A DNA stretch of 64,000 nt from Puniceicoccaceae bacterium K14 (GTDB lineage Bacteria; Verrucomicrobiota; Verrucomicrobiia; Opitutales; Opitutaceae), in contig JAKYXN010000003.1 in assembly GCA_022538095.1 (NCBI GenBank), positions 81,345 to 145,344 of the forward strand, written 5' to 3'. Of the stretch, positions 1 to 9,329 are shown one piece after another. How positions within the stretch are numbered: the first letter of the stretch is position 1; each line of letters starts with the position of its first letter. Both the position numbers and the translations under genes were made by a program. A model generated the notes under the pieces. That model was not told the DNA's origin and did not search any database. It saw only the letters and a list, made by a program, of their open reading frames with translations.

Positions 1-588
1 TATTTAGATGAAATGGCGATTATACGGATTGGTTTTAATAGCCCATCCTCCAAACGTCATATCGTTTGTTCAGATCAATTTGAAGGGGGGCGTATTGCGG
101 CTCAGGCAATGATTCTTGCTGGCTATGAGCGAATTGGATACGTGAGCGATAGAGCAAAGGAGATTCGCTCACGCCACAATTTTGCTGCAGGCTTTTCCAC
201 GTATTGTAATTATCTGAGTAACAAAAACTCTCGAGTACCCGCTTTAATATTTGATTCGAATGACCCAGTGAATGGGAGAGAAATCTATCGCCAGTGGCTT
301 GAGAAGTATAAGGTAGATGCAGTCTTTGTATCGAATGGGAGGGTTGGCGATTGGACGCGCGAGTTCGGTTTGAAGTTTGGTTCCGATATTGGAATGGCGG
401 GGAGCAGCGTTTGGGATGCGGAATATGATTCAGGCTTAGATCAGAGACCGTTTGAAATTGGAGAAGTCGCAATGCAGTTACTGACGCGATGTATTGAGCG
501 AAATGAATTCGGGGTACCTAAAGTCCCCCAGCGCTTGCTTGTTTTGCCGACTTGGGTAGAGGGGCCGGACCTCTCAACAAAAAGCTGA
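1..588 (+). CDS. LacI/PurR-type transcriptional regulator, C-terminal part (cut by window edge)
   Basis: The frame is open to the left edge, so the N-terminal helix-turn-helix lies outside the window. The visible 195 residues match the periplasmic-binding-like effector domain of the next gene almost end to end, sharing 'IIRIGFN', 'SKRHIVC', 'DQFEGGR' and the C-terminal 'PQRLL..PTWV'. The product should be a DNA-binding regulator responding to a small ligand, usually a sugar in this family. The ligand cannot be read from sequence. The first in-frame ATG (base 13) is internal to the domain and is not the true start. Confidence 0.85.
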   Translation, partial: YLDEMAIIRIGFNSPSSKRHIVCSDQFEGGRIAAQAMILAGYERIGYVSDRAKEIRSRHNFAAGFSTYCNYLSNKNSRVPALIFDSNDPVNGREIYRQWLEKYKVDAVFVSNGRVGDWTREFGLKFGSDIGMAGSSVWDAEYDSGLDQRPFEIGEVAMQLLTRCIERNEFGVPKVPQRLLVLPTWVEGPDLSTKS

Positions 589-690
589 GCAATGAGAGTT
601 TGTTGTGTTCATTTTAGATTTGAGGCTGAGGATCTCGCTTTTTGATTATCTGGTGCGACTGACTTCGTTTCGGGACCCCTCTTCATTGAC

Positions 691-1743
691 ATGGCAGATT
701 TAAACAAACGTCCGATTACTTTGAGACAAATAGCCAAAGAGTTGAGTGTTTCGCTTTCTACTGTATCGCTAGCGCTGCGAGATAACCCTAAAATTTCTCT
801 TACACGTCGAATTGAGGTAAAGCGTATGGCAAAGGAGCTGGGATATCATCCCGACCCTCTTCTGAGGCAATTGGGTAGCTATAGCAAAATTTCTAAGGGT
901 ACGCCTATTCGTTCAACTATTGCTTGGATTGACGATGAGGGTGAAGAGGAGAGTTTTTCAGAACAATCGGAAATTAATAAATATTTTGAGGGAGCAAAAT
1001 CGATGGGCGAAGACTTGGGTTTTCGTTTGGAAAGATTCAATAGGAAGGAACTTGGGGTAACGAGAAAACGGCTCTGCAGAATATTATCTTCGCGGGGTAT
1101 TCGAGGGGTAATTATTCCTCCACACTCAATTTTACACGAAGTTGCTGATGAGACCTGGGGCGAGTTTGCTATTATACGTATCGGATTTAATAAGACCACA
1201 TCGAAACGCCATATCGTTTGTCCTGATCAATTCGAAGGAGGCCGTCTCGCTGCGATAAATATGCTGGCCGCGGGGTATGAGACTCTTGGTTACGTAGGCT
1301 TGCGAAGCGAAGAAGAGCGTTCGCGCTACCATTATTTCTCAGGATTTGTGACTAGTCGCGATCTGCTAGTGCCTTCGACCAGTAGTATTCCTCCTCTTTT
1401 TTTTGATTCGGAGAACCTTGTTGAAGGCAAAGAGGTTTATCGTAAATGGTTACACGATCATAAGATTGATGCTGTGCTGGTAGCTCATTTTCATAAGTTA
1501 AGTGAGTGGACGTGTGAACTGGCGCCTGAGATAGGTCGCGGTATCGGGTTGGCAGGGACAAATGTATATGCTCCCGGATTTAATTCGGGTTTAGACCAAA
1601 GGTCTTTTGAGGTGGGTGAGGCTGCAATGCAGCTTTTGGCTCGGTTGATTGACTATCACGAATTTGGAATCCCGAAGGCTCCTCAACGCCTTCTCATCTC
1701 GCCGACTTGGGTAAACGGTAAGAGTATGATTGGTGCAAAATGA
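691..1743 (+). CDS. LacI/PurR-family transcriptional regulator
   Basis: 350 residues, the normal length for the family. Residues about 8-60 form the LacI helix-turn-helix ('LRQIAKELSVSLSTVSLALR') followed by the hinge region 'LGYHPDPLLRQL'. Residues about 65-340 form the effector-binding domain. It is a close tandem paralogue of the gene before it, 102 bases upstream, which suggests a local duplication. There is no good Shine-Dalgarno before the ATG. The gene downstream, a tRNA-modifying enzyme, is not an obvious target, so regulated genes probably lie to the left of the window or elsewhere. A sugar-type effector is inferred only from the family. Confidence 0.93.
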   Translation: MADLNKRPITLRQIAKELSVSLSTVSLALRDNPKISLTRRIEVKRMAKELGYHPDPLLRQLGSYSKISKGTPIRSTIAWIDDEGEEESFSEQSEINKYFEGAKSMGEDLGFRLERFNRKELGVTRKRLCRILSSRGIRGVIIPPHSILHEVADETWGEFAIIRIGFNKTTSKRHIVCPDQFEGGRLAAINMLAAGYETLGYVGLRSEEERSRYHYFSGFVTSRDLLVPSTSSIPPLFFDSENLVEGKEVYRKWLHDHKIDAVLVAHFHKLSEWTCELAPEIGRGIGLAGTNVYAPGFNSGLDQRSFEVGEAAMQLLARLIDYHEFGIPKAPQRLLISPTWVNGKSMIGAK

Positions 1744-1982
1744 GTAGAGCGATTCGTTTCAAGAAAGAAAAATTTGAAGATGAAAAATGTTAATGAATGT
1801 GAGCGTATCCTATTGATTTTGATGAGTTTCGACTGAAACGGACTGCAACGAAGTCTTTACCTATCGTAGTAAATGCGGAGAATAGAATAACGATTCTGAG
1901 AGCAATGGCTTTTGAAGCGAAATGTCTTGGCCAAATGTTTTTGATGGCCATGAGGCTTTTGCTTTGAGAGGTGTTGTTTGTC

Positions 1983-3080
1983 ATGAAGTTTGGTAACCTA
2001 GAGCTTGAGTCTAATTTGTTTTTGTCGCCGTTGGCGGGGTACACGAACTTGCCGTTTCGTCTAACAGTAAAGGCTTTAGGAGGGTTGGGCCTCGTTACGA
2101 CGGATTTGGTGAATGCGCGTTCGCTTTTGGAAAAGCGTCCCGTCGCGTTTAAAATGATTGCGACGGATCCTCGTGAGCAACCGATGTCGGTTCAGCTGTT
2201 TGGCGGTGTAAAAGAGGAGATGCGTGATGCGGCAATTATGGTACAAGAGCGTGGAGCTCAGTCGGTCGATATCAACATGGGTTGTCCAGTTAAGAAGGTG
2301 GTGAAGACGGGGAGTGGGTCTTCGATGATGAAGGATCTCTGTCACACCGCTGAGTTAGTGAAAGGGATGGTGGAAGCTCTTGATATTCCCGTTACCGCGA
2401 AGATGCGTTTGGGGTGGGACGAGAACAATATTACTGCTCCCGATTTAGCGAAGGCTTTGGAGGATGTTGGAGTTGCTGCGATTTTTGTCCATGGCCGTAC
2501 GCGAGCTCAAGGATTCACGGGTAACGTGAATTTGGACGGCATTCGCTTGGTGAAAGAAGCAGTATCGAGTGTTCCAGTTATTGGAAATGGAGATGTGACT
2601 ACTCCACGGTCTGCAAAAAAAATGCTCGAAGATACGGGTTGTGATGGTGTGAGTATGGGACGTGGGGCATTTTATAATCCTTGGATTTTCAAACAAACGC
2701 AGCATTTTTTGGATACTGGTGAAATGATTTCAAACCCGACTTTTGAAGAGAGGATCCAATTAATGCGCGAACATCTCGATCGCATGGTTGAATTTTATGG
2801 AGAAGATCGTGGCTGCGTACTTTTCCGAAAAGTTGCAGTTTGGTATGCCAAACAATTTGGTCCATCAAAGATGTTTAAGGACTCGGTAGTCCGCTTTGAT
2901 AGTGTGAAACTGTTCGAGGAGATTTTGGAAAAATACATCGAATGGCGTTCGCGGTTTTGTGACGAAAGTGGGGAGTTGATGGAGCGATATCGTCCGGCGG
3001 ATCCGTATTCATCGATTACGGACGCGACTCCAGAAACGGAAAAAATCAAGGTTCCGAAAGGGCCGGTAGATGTTTGGTAA
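1983..3080 (+). CDS. dusB: tRNA-dihydrouridine synthase, DusB-like
   Basis: Flavin-dependent enzyme that reduces a specific uridine in tRNA to dihydrouridine. The N-terminus carries the family opening 'LSPLAGYTNLPFR' (FMN barrel). 'DINMGCPVKKV' holds the catalytic cysteine at residue 101 when counted from this ATG. 'VHGRTRAQGFTG' and 'IGNGDV' (FMN phosphate binding) and 'SMGRGAFYNPWIF' follow in the expected order. About 365 residues is slightly longer than usual because of a C-terminal tail. A GTG at 1971 is also in frame, but the ATG at 1983 leaves GAGAGG (1966-1971) at ribosome-binding distance. The 239 bases upstream contain no convincing gene. A terminator follows at 3137. Confidence 0.95.
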   Translation: MKFGNLELESNLFLSPLAGYTNLPFRLTVKALGGLGLVTTDLVNARSLLEKRPVAFKMIATDPREQPMSVQLFGGVKEEMRDAAIMVQERGAQSVDINMGCPVKKVVKTGSGSSMMKDLCHTAELVKGMVEALDIPVTAKMRLGWDENNITAPDLAKALEDVGVAAIFVHGRTRAQGFTGNVNLDGIRLVKEAVSSVPVIGNGDVTTPRSAKKMLEDTGCDGVSMGRGAFYNPWIFKQTQHFLDTGEMISNPTFEERIQLMREHLDRMVEFYGEDRGCVLFRKVAVWYAKQFGPSKMFKDSVVRFDSVKLFEEILEKYIEWRSRFCDESGELMERYRPADPYSSITDATPETEKIKVPKGPVDVW

Positions 3081-3136
3081 CAAGTATATTTAAGTTGTGG
3101 CCCAAGGCTGGAATCTTACGGTCTATTTATTCACTA

Positions 3137-3166
3137 AAAAGCCCATCCGACGAAGGATGGGCTTTT
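3137..3166. terminator. Bidirectional intrinsic terminator between dusB and cheA
   Basis: AAAAGCCCATCC, a six-base loop, then GGATGGGCTTTT: a perfect 12-bp inverted repeat whose A/T flanks provide a U-tract on either strand. It lies 56 bases after the dus stop and 38 bases beyond the convergent cheA stop, so it can serve both. Confidence 0.9.
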
Positions 3167-3203
3167 GTTTCTAAACTGTTTTGTTCTAAACAATAAATTG
3201 TGT

Positions 3204-5960
3204 TTAGGCGGCGCTGATGAGGGTGGCTGGGTCTAGGATGAGGGCGATGGTACCATCTCCAAGTATGGCTCCTCCGGATACTCCAGGTATACCTTGCATC
3301 ATGCTACCAAGACTTTTGATGACCACTTCTTGTTTGCTGACCATGTCGTCGACCATGAGTCCGCAAGGTTTGCCAGCGGTTTCGACGATGACGACGGTAG
3401 AGTCTTTGGTGTCGGTAACAGCATCTGGGATTTGGAAGTGATTGTGTAATCGGAATAATGGAATGACCTTGCCGCGGATGTTGAGAATTTCTTCGTTGCC
3501 TTGGACTTTTCCGATGACGTTTTCGTCTGGGCGAAGAGCAACTTTCACTGAAGTAGTTGGCAAGATAAAGCGGTCTTCACCGACCTTCACTACTAGGCCG
3601 TCTACGATGGCCATTGTGAGTGGTAGAAGAATCTTGAAGGTGGATCCTTTTCCGAGGACGGATTCGATTTCGATTTTTCCGCGTAGCTTTTCGATGTTTT
3701 TCTTAACAACGTCCATGCCTACACCGCGTCCTGAAATGTCGGTAATTTGCTCAGCAGTCGAGAATCCGGCTGCGAAAATGAGTTTGAAAATTTCTTCGTC
3801 AGAAAGTTGTTCGTCTTCCCGTACAATGCCGTTGGCAATTGCCTTCTTGAGTACTTTTTCGGGATCGATTCCGCGCCCATCGTCTTTGAGCTCGATAACG
3901 ATGCTGCTTCCTTGGTGATAAGCTTTGAGAGAAATATTGCCTGCTTCTGGCTTGCCGATGGCAACGCGATCTTCAGGTGACTCTAGGCCATGGTCGAGTG
4001 CGTTGCGAACCATGTGTACGAGTGGGTCCCCGATTTCTTCTACGACATTACGGTCGAGTTCGGTATCTTCTCCGACAACACGGAAGTTTGCTTTTTTGCC
4101 AGCTTTGGCACCGATATCGCGAACAATACGCCCCATTTTTTGGAAAGTCGCTTTGATTGGAATCATTCGAAGCGCCATGGACGTGTGCTGTAGGTCCTTG
4201 GTGATTCGGGTGAGTTGCGACATGTTACTCTGGAAATTGGAGTCGCCTTTGGATTCGGTTGATTTGGAGCTTTCTAGCAATTGGCTCTGTACGATTACGA
4301 GCTCTCCAACCATGTCCATGAGATTGTCTAGCTTCCAGGTGTTAACGCGAATGGAAGCGTTTTCGTTGACTTTGGCTTTGGCTTGCGGAGTCGGCGCTGC
4401 CTCTTGCGCTGGAGCGTCAATGGGAGAAGACCCCTGATCTGTAGTGCCCTCAGTTGCTTCTGGGGCTGCACTTTCTTTTGGAGTCTCTTCCTTCGAGGAA
4501 TTTTCGATGTGGGCTGCTTGTGAATCGCCGGTGATTTTGGCGTATTCTTCAGGGCCTTTCATTGCCCAGCGAGCCCGTGCCATAAGTTTGCTAACTAAGA
4601 GAGGCGTTGTCGGTTCAGTGCCTTGAACGAGAGCTTCGGAAATTTGCTCGATGAGCTTGCCGATGACATCTTTTGCCTCGAGAACGAGATCGATGATGCC
4701 TGTGAACACTACCAGCTTGTCGTTTCGAACGAGGTCCATAAGGGACTCGACTTCGTGAGCTAGGCGATTGATGGGGATAAGGTTTAGGAATCCGGCTACT
4801 CCCTTGATGGTATGGAAGGAGCGGAACATCGAGTTGATCGCATCCCGGCTAGTAACGTCTTGTTCGAGTTCAAGGACTGCGGATTCGATTTGACCGAGAT
4901 GATCTACGGCTTCGCTATAAAATTCTTCTAAGAGTTCGCGATTCTCCGCCATGTTGAGATCCATCACGACGTCGAATTCTGCAAATTCTTTGAGAAGGGC
5001 TTGGTCTTCGTCGTTGTCGTCTCCGAGGTCGATTTCGGTGCCTTCGGATTCTTCGTAGGTGATTTCAGTCGACTCGAATGGCTGCGGATCGCGATCTTGA
5101 CGAATATCGCCACGAGCGGATTCTAACCAGAGGTTAAATTCTGTGAGGAGAGCGATCGTTTGATCGTCATACGGTTTGCACGCATCTAGGAGGGAATCCA
5201 TTTGAGCGAGAACGATCTCGACTCCGTTTTGGAGGATGTCCTTGTTGGCAAATTCGGTTTGGAAATCCTTAAGCAGGCTGTAAACGGGAAGCATCCCATT
5301 GTCTGTGCCAACTTCCGCGAGAAGCGTTTCGGCTGAAAATTGCTGTGAGAGTTTTTCGAATTTGGTAACTTCTTCTGCTTGCCAAAGCTTTGGAGTCTCG
5401 TCGATGGCTGGTGCAAGATCTTGAATAGGAGCCGCTTCGAATTGAGGCTCTTCAATGGATGCTGTCTCAGGTTCAGGCTCTGAAACTTCGTCGAAATCGA
5501 CTGTGTTCACGGCTAGGCCGTCATTTTCTGCATCGTCTATGATTTCGATACTGGAGAGGTCTGCATCGGGTTCAGGTACTGAAAATTCGAATGTTGCCGG
5601 TGCTTCCGGCTCCTTAGGCTCAGAGGTTGCTACAGGTTGTTCGCTGTAGGTTTCGATCTCTTGACCGCTTGTCATCTTCTCCAAAGCGTTTTCGCACCAT
5701 TTTGCAAATGCGATCATACTTTGGATAGACGCGTCATCGAAATCTGAAGCAGTGTCCAGAAGGGCTTGGAGCGTAGCAAGAGCAGTTTGAACGGCTTGAT
5801 TAAGCGCGTCGTCTTGCTTAAATGTGTCAGCAATGTCTCCGATTAGGCTGTAGATTGGGATAAGACCTTCATCGCTTCCAGGCTTAGCTCGGTGAGCTTC
5901 GGCTGAGAGTTGGGAGATGAGGTCTTCGAATTTGGTGATTTCTTCAGACGACCAAGTCAT
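3204..5960 (-). CDS. cheA: Chemotaxis histidine kinase CheA with duplicated N-terminal domain
   Basis: 918 residues, longer than the usual 650-750. Order: repeat A (about 1-96), acidic linker, repeat B (about 190-290), Hpt domain with 'SFHTIKG' (phosphorylated His383), Pro/Ala/Glu-rich linker, dimerisation helices (about 535-610), HATPase with N box 'HMVRNALDHGLE' (649-660), 'DDGRGID' and 'SGRGVGMDVV', and a CheW-like domain (about 785-915). It receives signals from chemoreceptors through CheW and phosphorylates CheY-type regulators. No ordinary P2 domain is evident. Repeats A and B share 'EE[IV]TKFE', 'QLSAE/QFSAE', 'P[IV]YSL' and 'LLD'; I do not recognise them. The rest of the chemotaxis genes are 30 kb away, beyond the glycan island. 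Confidence 0.96.
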   Translation of the reverse strand: MTWSSEEITKFEDLISQLSAEAHRAKPGSDEGLIPIYSLIGDIADTFKQDDALNQAVQTALATLQALLDTASDFDDASIQSMIAFAKWCENALEKMTSGQEIETYSEQPVATSEPKEPEAPATFEFSVPEPDADLSSIEIIDDAENDGLAVNTVDFDEVSEPEPETASIEEPQFEAAPIQDLAPAIDETPKLWQAEEVTKFEKLSQQFSAETLLAEVGTDNGMLPVYSLLKDFQTEFANKDILQNGVEIVLAQMDSLLDACKPYDDQTIALLTEFNLWLESARGDIRQDRDPQPFESTEITYEESEGTEIDLGDDNDEDQALLKEFAEFDVVMDLNMAENRELLEEFYSEAVDHLGQIESAVLELEQDVTSRDAINSMFRSFHTIKGVAGFLNLIPINRLAHEVESLMDLVRNDKLVVFTGIIDLVLEAKDVIGKLIEQISEALVQGTEPTTPLLVSKLMARARWAMKGPEEYAKITGDSQAAHIENSSKEETPKESAAPEATEGTTDQGSSPIDAPAQEAAPTPQAKAKVNENASIRVNTWKLDNLMDMVGELVIVQSQLLESSKSTESKGDSNFQSNMSQLTRITKDLQHTSMALRMIPIKATFQKMGRIVRDIGAKAGKKANFRVVGEDTELDRNVVEEIGDPLVHMVRNALDHGLESPEDRVAIGKPEAGNISLKAYHQGSSIVIELKDDGRGIDPEKVLKKAIANGIVREDEQLSDEEIFKLIFAAGFSTAEQITDISGRGVGMDVVKKNIEKLRGKIEIESVLGKGSTFKILLPLTMAIVDGLVVKVGEDRFILPTTSVKVALRPDENVIGKVQGNEEILNIRGKVIPLFRLHNHFQIPDAVTDTKDSTVVIVETAGKPCGLMVDDMVSKQEVVIKSLGSMMQGIPGVSGGAILGDGTIALILDPATLISAA

Positions 5961-6153
5961 AACTTATTGTTTGGGAGTGATTGGGCGACAAGATGTGCGC
6001 ACAAATTGATTGATTACTGAGATCAAATATCGTCCCACAAGGTGGATTTCTTGAGTAGAAATTCCGGTTATGGACTAAGTAACCTTTGCTTTAGTCTGAA
6101 TGGAGCACCTGTGCCGCCTGAATTTACGGCTTTTATCTGAAGCTCTTTGAGCC

Positions 6154-8133
6154 CTAAGTTCTCAGCATCGATTGGATTGCAGTGAGGGCTGATTTGAGTG
6201 AGAAGGGCTTTTTTAGGACGACAGCGTCATCTGGAAGATCGAAATCGACTAGCATTTCATCGGAATAGCCGGTCATGTAGATTACTTTCATTTCCGGCGC
6301 CACTTCAAGCAGGCGCTTTGCGAGCTCGGATCCTTTCATGCGAGGGAGGAGTAGGTCGGTGATGAGCAAATCGAATGGAGGTTCTGGCTGTTCGAAGAAA
6401 TCGAGAGCGTCTTCAGCTTGGTTGGTGGAGAAGACTTCGTAGTTGTATTGTACGAGTAGCCCCGAAATGCAGTCGCACATAGTTTCGTCGTCTTCGACGA
6501 CCAGGATTCGCTCTCTGGATTTAGAGCTTAAACTATTGTTGTTTCCGGGGGCAACTTGCTTCGGCTCTTCGTCGCGCTTTACGTTTATTGCTGGAATGAA
6601 GATACGGAATTGGGTGCCTTGGCCGATCTCGGAGGAAACTTCGATGTGACCGTTTGATTGTTTAACAATACCGTAGACGGTTGAGAGGCCGAGGCCTGTT
6701 CCTTTGCCTGTTTCTTTCGTTGTAAAGAATGGCTCGAATATATGGCGCTGAGTATTTTGGTCGATTCCCATTCCATTGTCCTGGAAAGTGAGAACCATAT
6801 AGTCTTGGCGCTCCATGTACTCGGGAAGGAGTTTGTCGGACTCGTCAGCGTTGCAATCTTGAATAGAGAGTGAAACTTCGCCGCCGTTTGGCATGGCGTC
6901 TCGCGCGTTAGTTGTGAAATTGATCAGAATCTGCTCCAGCGCGGTACGGTTTATGTTTATATGAATCGGCGACTCCTTGAAATTGAGATGGAAGCGAATG
7001 TCTTCCGGAATGAGTCGTTGCAGAATTTTCTGCATGTCCCGTGTAACCGCTACGGCGTCGAGAATGCGTGGTTTGAGATTTTTGTTGCGACGGCTGAAGG
7101 AGAGCAGTTGTTGGGTTAGATCTGCAGCTCGTTCGGCGGCTTTCCTGATCTCCTCGAGATAGGTCTTGTGGGGATTTGTATCGTCGGTTTTATCGAGAAC
7201 GAGGTCTGAGAAAGAAAGGATTACAGCTAGGATATTGTTGAAATCGTGGGCGATGCCACCAGCAAGTCTTCCAACAGCTTCCATCTTTTGGGACTGGAAG
7301 AGGTCTTGTTCGAGGCGGCGTATTTGAGAGACGTCGCGTTGGATTACCACGTAGTTGGTGATTTCACCGGGGCGGCCATAAACCGGAAAAATTTTCCAGG
7401 CTAGAATGAATTCCGCACCGTCTTTGCGGTAACCTACGGATTCTCCTGCAGTAGTCTGGCCTTGCTCGATGTCTTCGACCATTTCATCGATCACAGATTG
7501 GTCTGTGTTGGGCCCGTTTAGAAGGGAGAGTCCCTTGCCGATTACGTCACTTTCGCTGTAGCCTGTGATTTCGGTGAAGCCGTCGTTGGTGTAGAGAATA
7601 CGAGCGTCTCCCTTGTTCCAATTGGTATCTGTTATAATAACTGCCTCGCCTATGCTTTTCAGTGCGGTGGCTATTAGGCGTATTTGGGCTTCAGTTATTT
7701 CGTTTTCGCTGAGGTCGCGAATGAATAGAAGAGCCCCAGAGAGTTCAGGGTAGACTGTGTTTGTATTCGGACGGAGCTGAAAGCTTATATGAGTTTGCTG
7801 GCCTTGTTTGTTACTCACATACGCTTGCGCTGCTGCGAGTTGGGGGTTGCGATAGCGTTCATCTGAAAGGTCGATGCGATTGTGCGTAGTGGGGTGGTAA
7901 GCATTGAAAACATCTGCAACCGATTTCCCGATGGATTCGGATTGATCTACGTTTAGCAACCCGCAGGCCGTGTTGTTTATGTTTTCGATGCCACCCGTGC
8001 GATTAAGCACTAGAATGCCTTCGCTCGAGAATTCTAATAAGGATTCAGCTAAGAGGCTAGCCTTGAGAAGATCTTGGGAAGATGAGTGGGTTTCGGGGGC
8101 TATAGTCGGGCCTGTCGTTTGGTCTTGATTCAC
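6154..8133 (-). CDS. PAS-PAS hybrid sensor histidine kinase with C-terminal receiver
   Basis: 659 residues. Two PAS domains (about 27-140 and 147-270; the second has 'FTEITGYSESDVIGK'), then the dimerisation helix 'AGGIAHDFNNILAVI' with His296, an HATPase domain ('DNGMGI', 'GKGTGLGLSTVYGIVKQ') and a receiver (about 542-655) with 'VVEDDE', phosphoacceptor Asp593 in 'ITDLLLPRMKG' and the KP pair. There is no membrane segment, so it is a cytosolic sensor. The architecture is that of cytoplasmic HisKA-4-like hybrid kinases. It lies 193 bases upstream of cheA on the same strand, so a link with chemotaxis is possible, but the input signal is unknown. Confidence 0.93.
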   Translation of the reverse strand: MNQDQTTGPTIAPETHSSSQDLLKASLLAESLLEFSSEGILVLNRTGGIENINNTACGLLNVDQSESIGKSVADVFNAYHPTTHNRIDLSDERYRNPQLAAAQAYVSNKQGQQTHISFQLRPNTNTVYPELSGALLFIRDLSENEITEAQIRLIATALKSIGEAVIITDTNWNKGDARILYTNDGFTEITGYSESDVIGKGLSLLNGPNTDQSVIDEMVEDIEQGQTTAGESVGYRKDGAEFILAWKIFPVYGRPGEITNYVVIQRDVSQIRRLEQDLFQSQKMEAVGRLAGGIAHDFNNILAVILSFSDLVLDKTDDTNPHKTYLEEIRKAAERAADLTQQLLSFSRRNKNLKPRILDAVAVTRDMQKILQRLIPEDIRFHLNFKESPIHININRTALEQILINFTTNARDAMPNGGEVSLSIQDCNADESDKLLPEYMERQDYMVLTFQDNGMGIDQNTQRHIFEPFFTTKETGKGTGLGLSTVYGIVKQSNGHIEVSSEIGQGTQFRIFIPAINVKRDEEPKQVAPGNNNSLSSKSRERILVVEDDETMCDCISGLLVQYNYEVFSTNQAEDALDFFEQPEPPFDLLITDLLLPRMKGSELAKRLLEVAPEMKVIYMTGYSDEMLVDFDLPDDAVVLKKPFSLKSALTAIQSMLRT

Positions 8134-8281
8134 GGTAGCTCGAAGCGAAAAATCTGTAGATTAATATTCTTAAAAGCAATGAAGAGATACTCGTGTCGGT
8201 GGAAATACTTAGAGCATTTTGGCTGTATCCGCTTTGAGTTGAATTACAGCATGAGTGAAAGTATAAGCTGCGAGATTTCAA

Positions 8282-8293
8282 AGGGAATTCCCT
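8282..8293. repeat. Perfect 12-base palindrome AGGGAATTCCCT
   Basis: An exact palindrome in the divergent region between the hybrid kinase and the glycan island. It could be a dimeric regulator's binding site. It is single copy here and could be chance. Confidence 0.4.
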
Positions 8294-8337
8294 ATGTATC
8301 AAGTATTTACTATTGTTTTACATCGATCTACTAGTTT

Positions 8338-8357
8338 CCCTTATGCCCGGCTAAGGG
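8338..8357. repeat. Inverted repeat CCCTTA-N8-TAAGGG
   Basis: A 6-bp exact inverted repeat whose loop (TGCCCGGC) can form a further short GC stem. It is not followed by a T-run on either strand, so it looks more like an operator or leader structure than a terminator. Confidence 0.4.
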
Positions 8358-8498
8358 TACTCGTAGTGTGTATCTGATTTTTGGATTATGCATTAGCGTT
8401 ATTGACCTTATGTGTGGTTGGTATTTGGTTACTCCACCAGATGTTCGTTTTCTTCGTAATAGTTGAATTTTATTTAAAAAGAGTAGACTGTCGCAAGG

Positions 8499-9251
8499 AT
8501 GCAAAATCTAATTGAAGTAGCAAAAAGGGCCTGTAAGGCGGCTGGAAGAGCTTTGGTAGACTGCCGTCATGATCAAACTATCGAATCATTTGAGCATGAC
8601 TTGAAGTCTAGTGCTGATGTTGTCGCTGATAATGTTATCAAAGAGATTCTTGAAGAGACGGGGATAGAGGTTTTGAGCGAAGAAGGATCGACTAAATCGT
8701 TGCATCAACCTTTATGGATAGTCGACCCGCTGGACGGCACTGTGAATTATGTGAAGGGAAATCCGCTTAATTGCGTTTCGATTGCTTATTGGGAAGGTGA
8801 CGTAATCATTTTCGGAGTTATTTATGATTTCTCTTCTGACGAAATATATGTCGGTGGTAAAGATTTTCCTACCAGCTGTAATGGCAAGCTTGTTACGGTT
8901 TCAACATGTTCTCGTTTGTCAGAGGCGATAGTGACGACTGGGTTTCCGAATGGATCTAGCTACTCGGAAGAGAGTCTTTTGCAGTACGTAAATAAGGTTA
9001 GGTCTTGTCGGAAGGTTCGACTATTGGGTAGCGCTGCATTATCTCTTGCGTGGCTTTCGCGTTCCTGGGTGGATTGTTATATGGAAGAAGGTATCTACTT
9101 GTGGGATGTTGCAGCAGGTTTGGCTTTGGTGGAAGGAGCGGGTGGTCAGTTCTCTATTGATAATATAGATGATCGCTCTCTGAGAGTGAATGTAAGAGCG
9201 GTTGCTACCGGGCAGTTGTTATCTGGGATAGAAGCTAGTTCTAAAGTTTGA
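8499..9251 (+). CDS. Inositol-monophosphatase-family phosphatase (IMPase/CysQ-like)
   Basis: 250 residues. It shows the family metal-binding motifs in order: 'LSEEG' (59-63), 'WIVDPLDGTVNYVKG' (73-87) and 'LWDVAAGLALVEGAGG' with Asp203. Members dephosphorylate inositol phosphate, 3'-phosphoadenosine phosphate or sugar phosphates. Here it heads the glycan island and is followed by a cytidylyltransferase and a sugar-phosphate isomerase, so a sugar-phosphate substrate is the best inference. PAP removal for the sulfotransferase at 18156 is an alternative. The ATG follows AAGG too closely for a normal ribosome-binding site. Confidence 0.88.
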   Translation: MQNLIEVAKRACKAAGRALVDCRHDQTIESFEHDLKSSADVVADNVIKEILEETGIEVLSEEGSTKSLHQPLWIVDPLDGTVNYVKGNPLNCVSIAYWEGDVIIFGVIYDFSSDEIYVGGKDFPTSCNGKLVTVSTCSRLSEAIVTTGFPNGSSYSEESLLQYVNKVRSCRKVRLLGSAALSLAWLSRSWVDCYMEEGIYLWDVAAGLALVEGAGGQFSIDNIDDRSLRVNVRAVATGQLLSGIEASSKV

Positions 9252-9329
9252 AATTAAATTATGGGAGGTTGCTCTTCGGTATTGAGTCTGTACATATTGA
9301 TAATGAACGTTTTGATGTCACCTAACTAA

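Larger units (their letters stand above)
8134..8498. other. Gene-free divergent region before the glycan island
   Basis: The 365 bases separate the minus-strand kinase from the first plus-strand glycan gene and must hold promoters for both. I see no convincing coding frame. It contains two dyads, listed separately (8282-8293 and 8338-8357). I could not pick a reliable -35/-10 pair. Confidence 0.6.

Noticed and set aside
1744..1970. An open frame of about 55 codons before dusB on the plus strand (ending near 1966) and a minus-strand frame at 1790-2044
   Set aside because: The plus frame has no early start codon and its translation matches nothing I know; the minus frame runs into the dus coding sequence. 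Treated as non-coding.
3217..5649. Several plus-strand open frames opposite cheA (for example 3442-3918 and 3925-4437)
   Set aside because: They are antisense frames of a well-supported CheA gene, with Ser/Arg/Met-rich translations typical of shadows and no family motifs.
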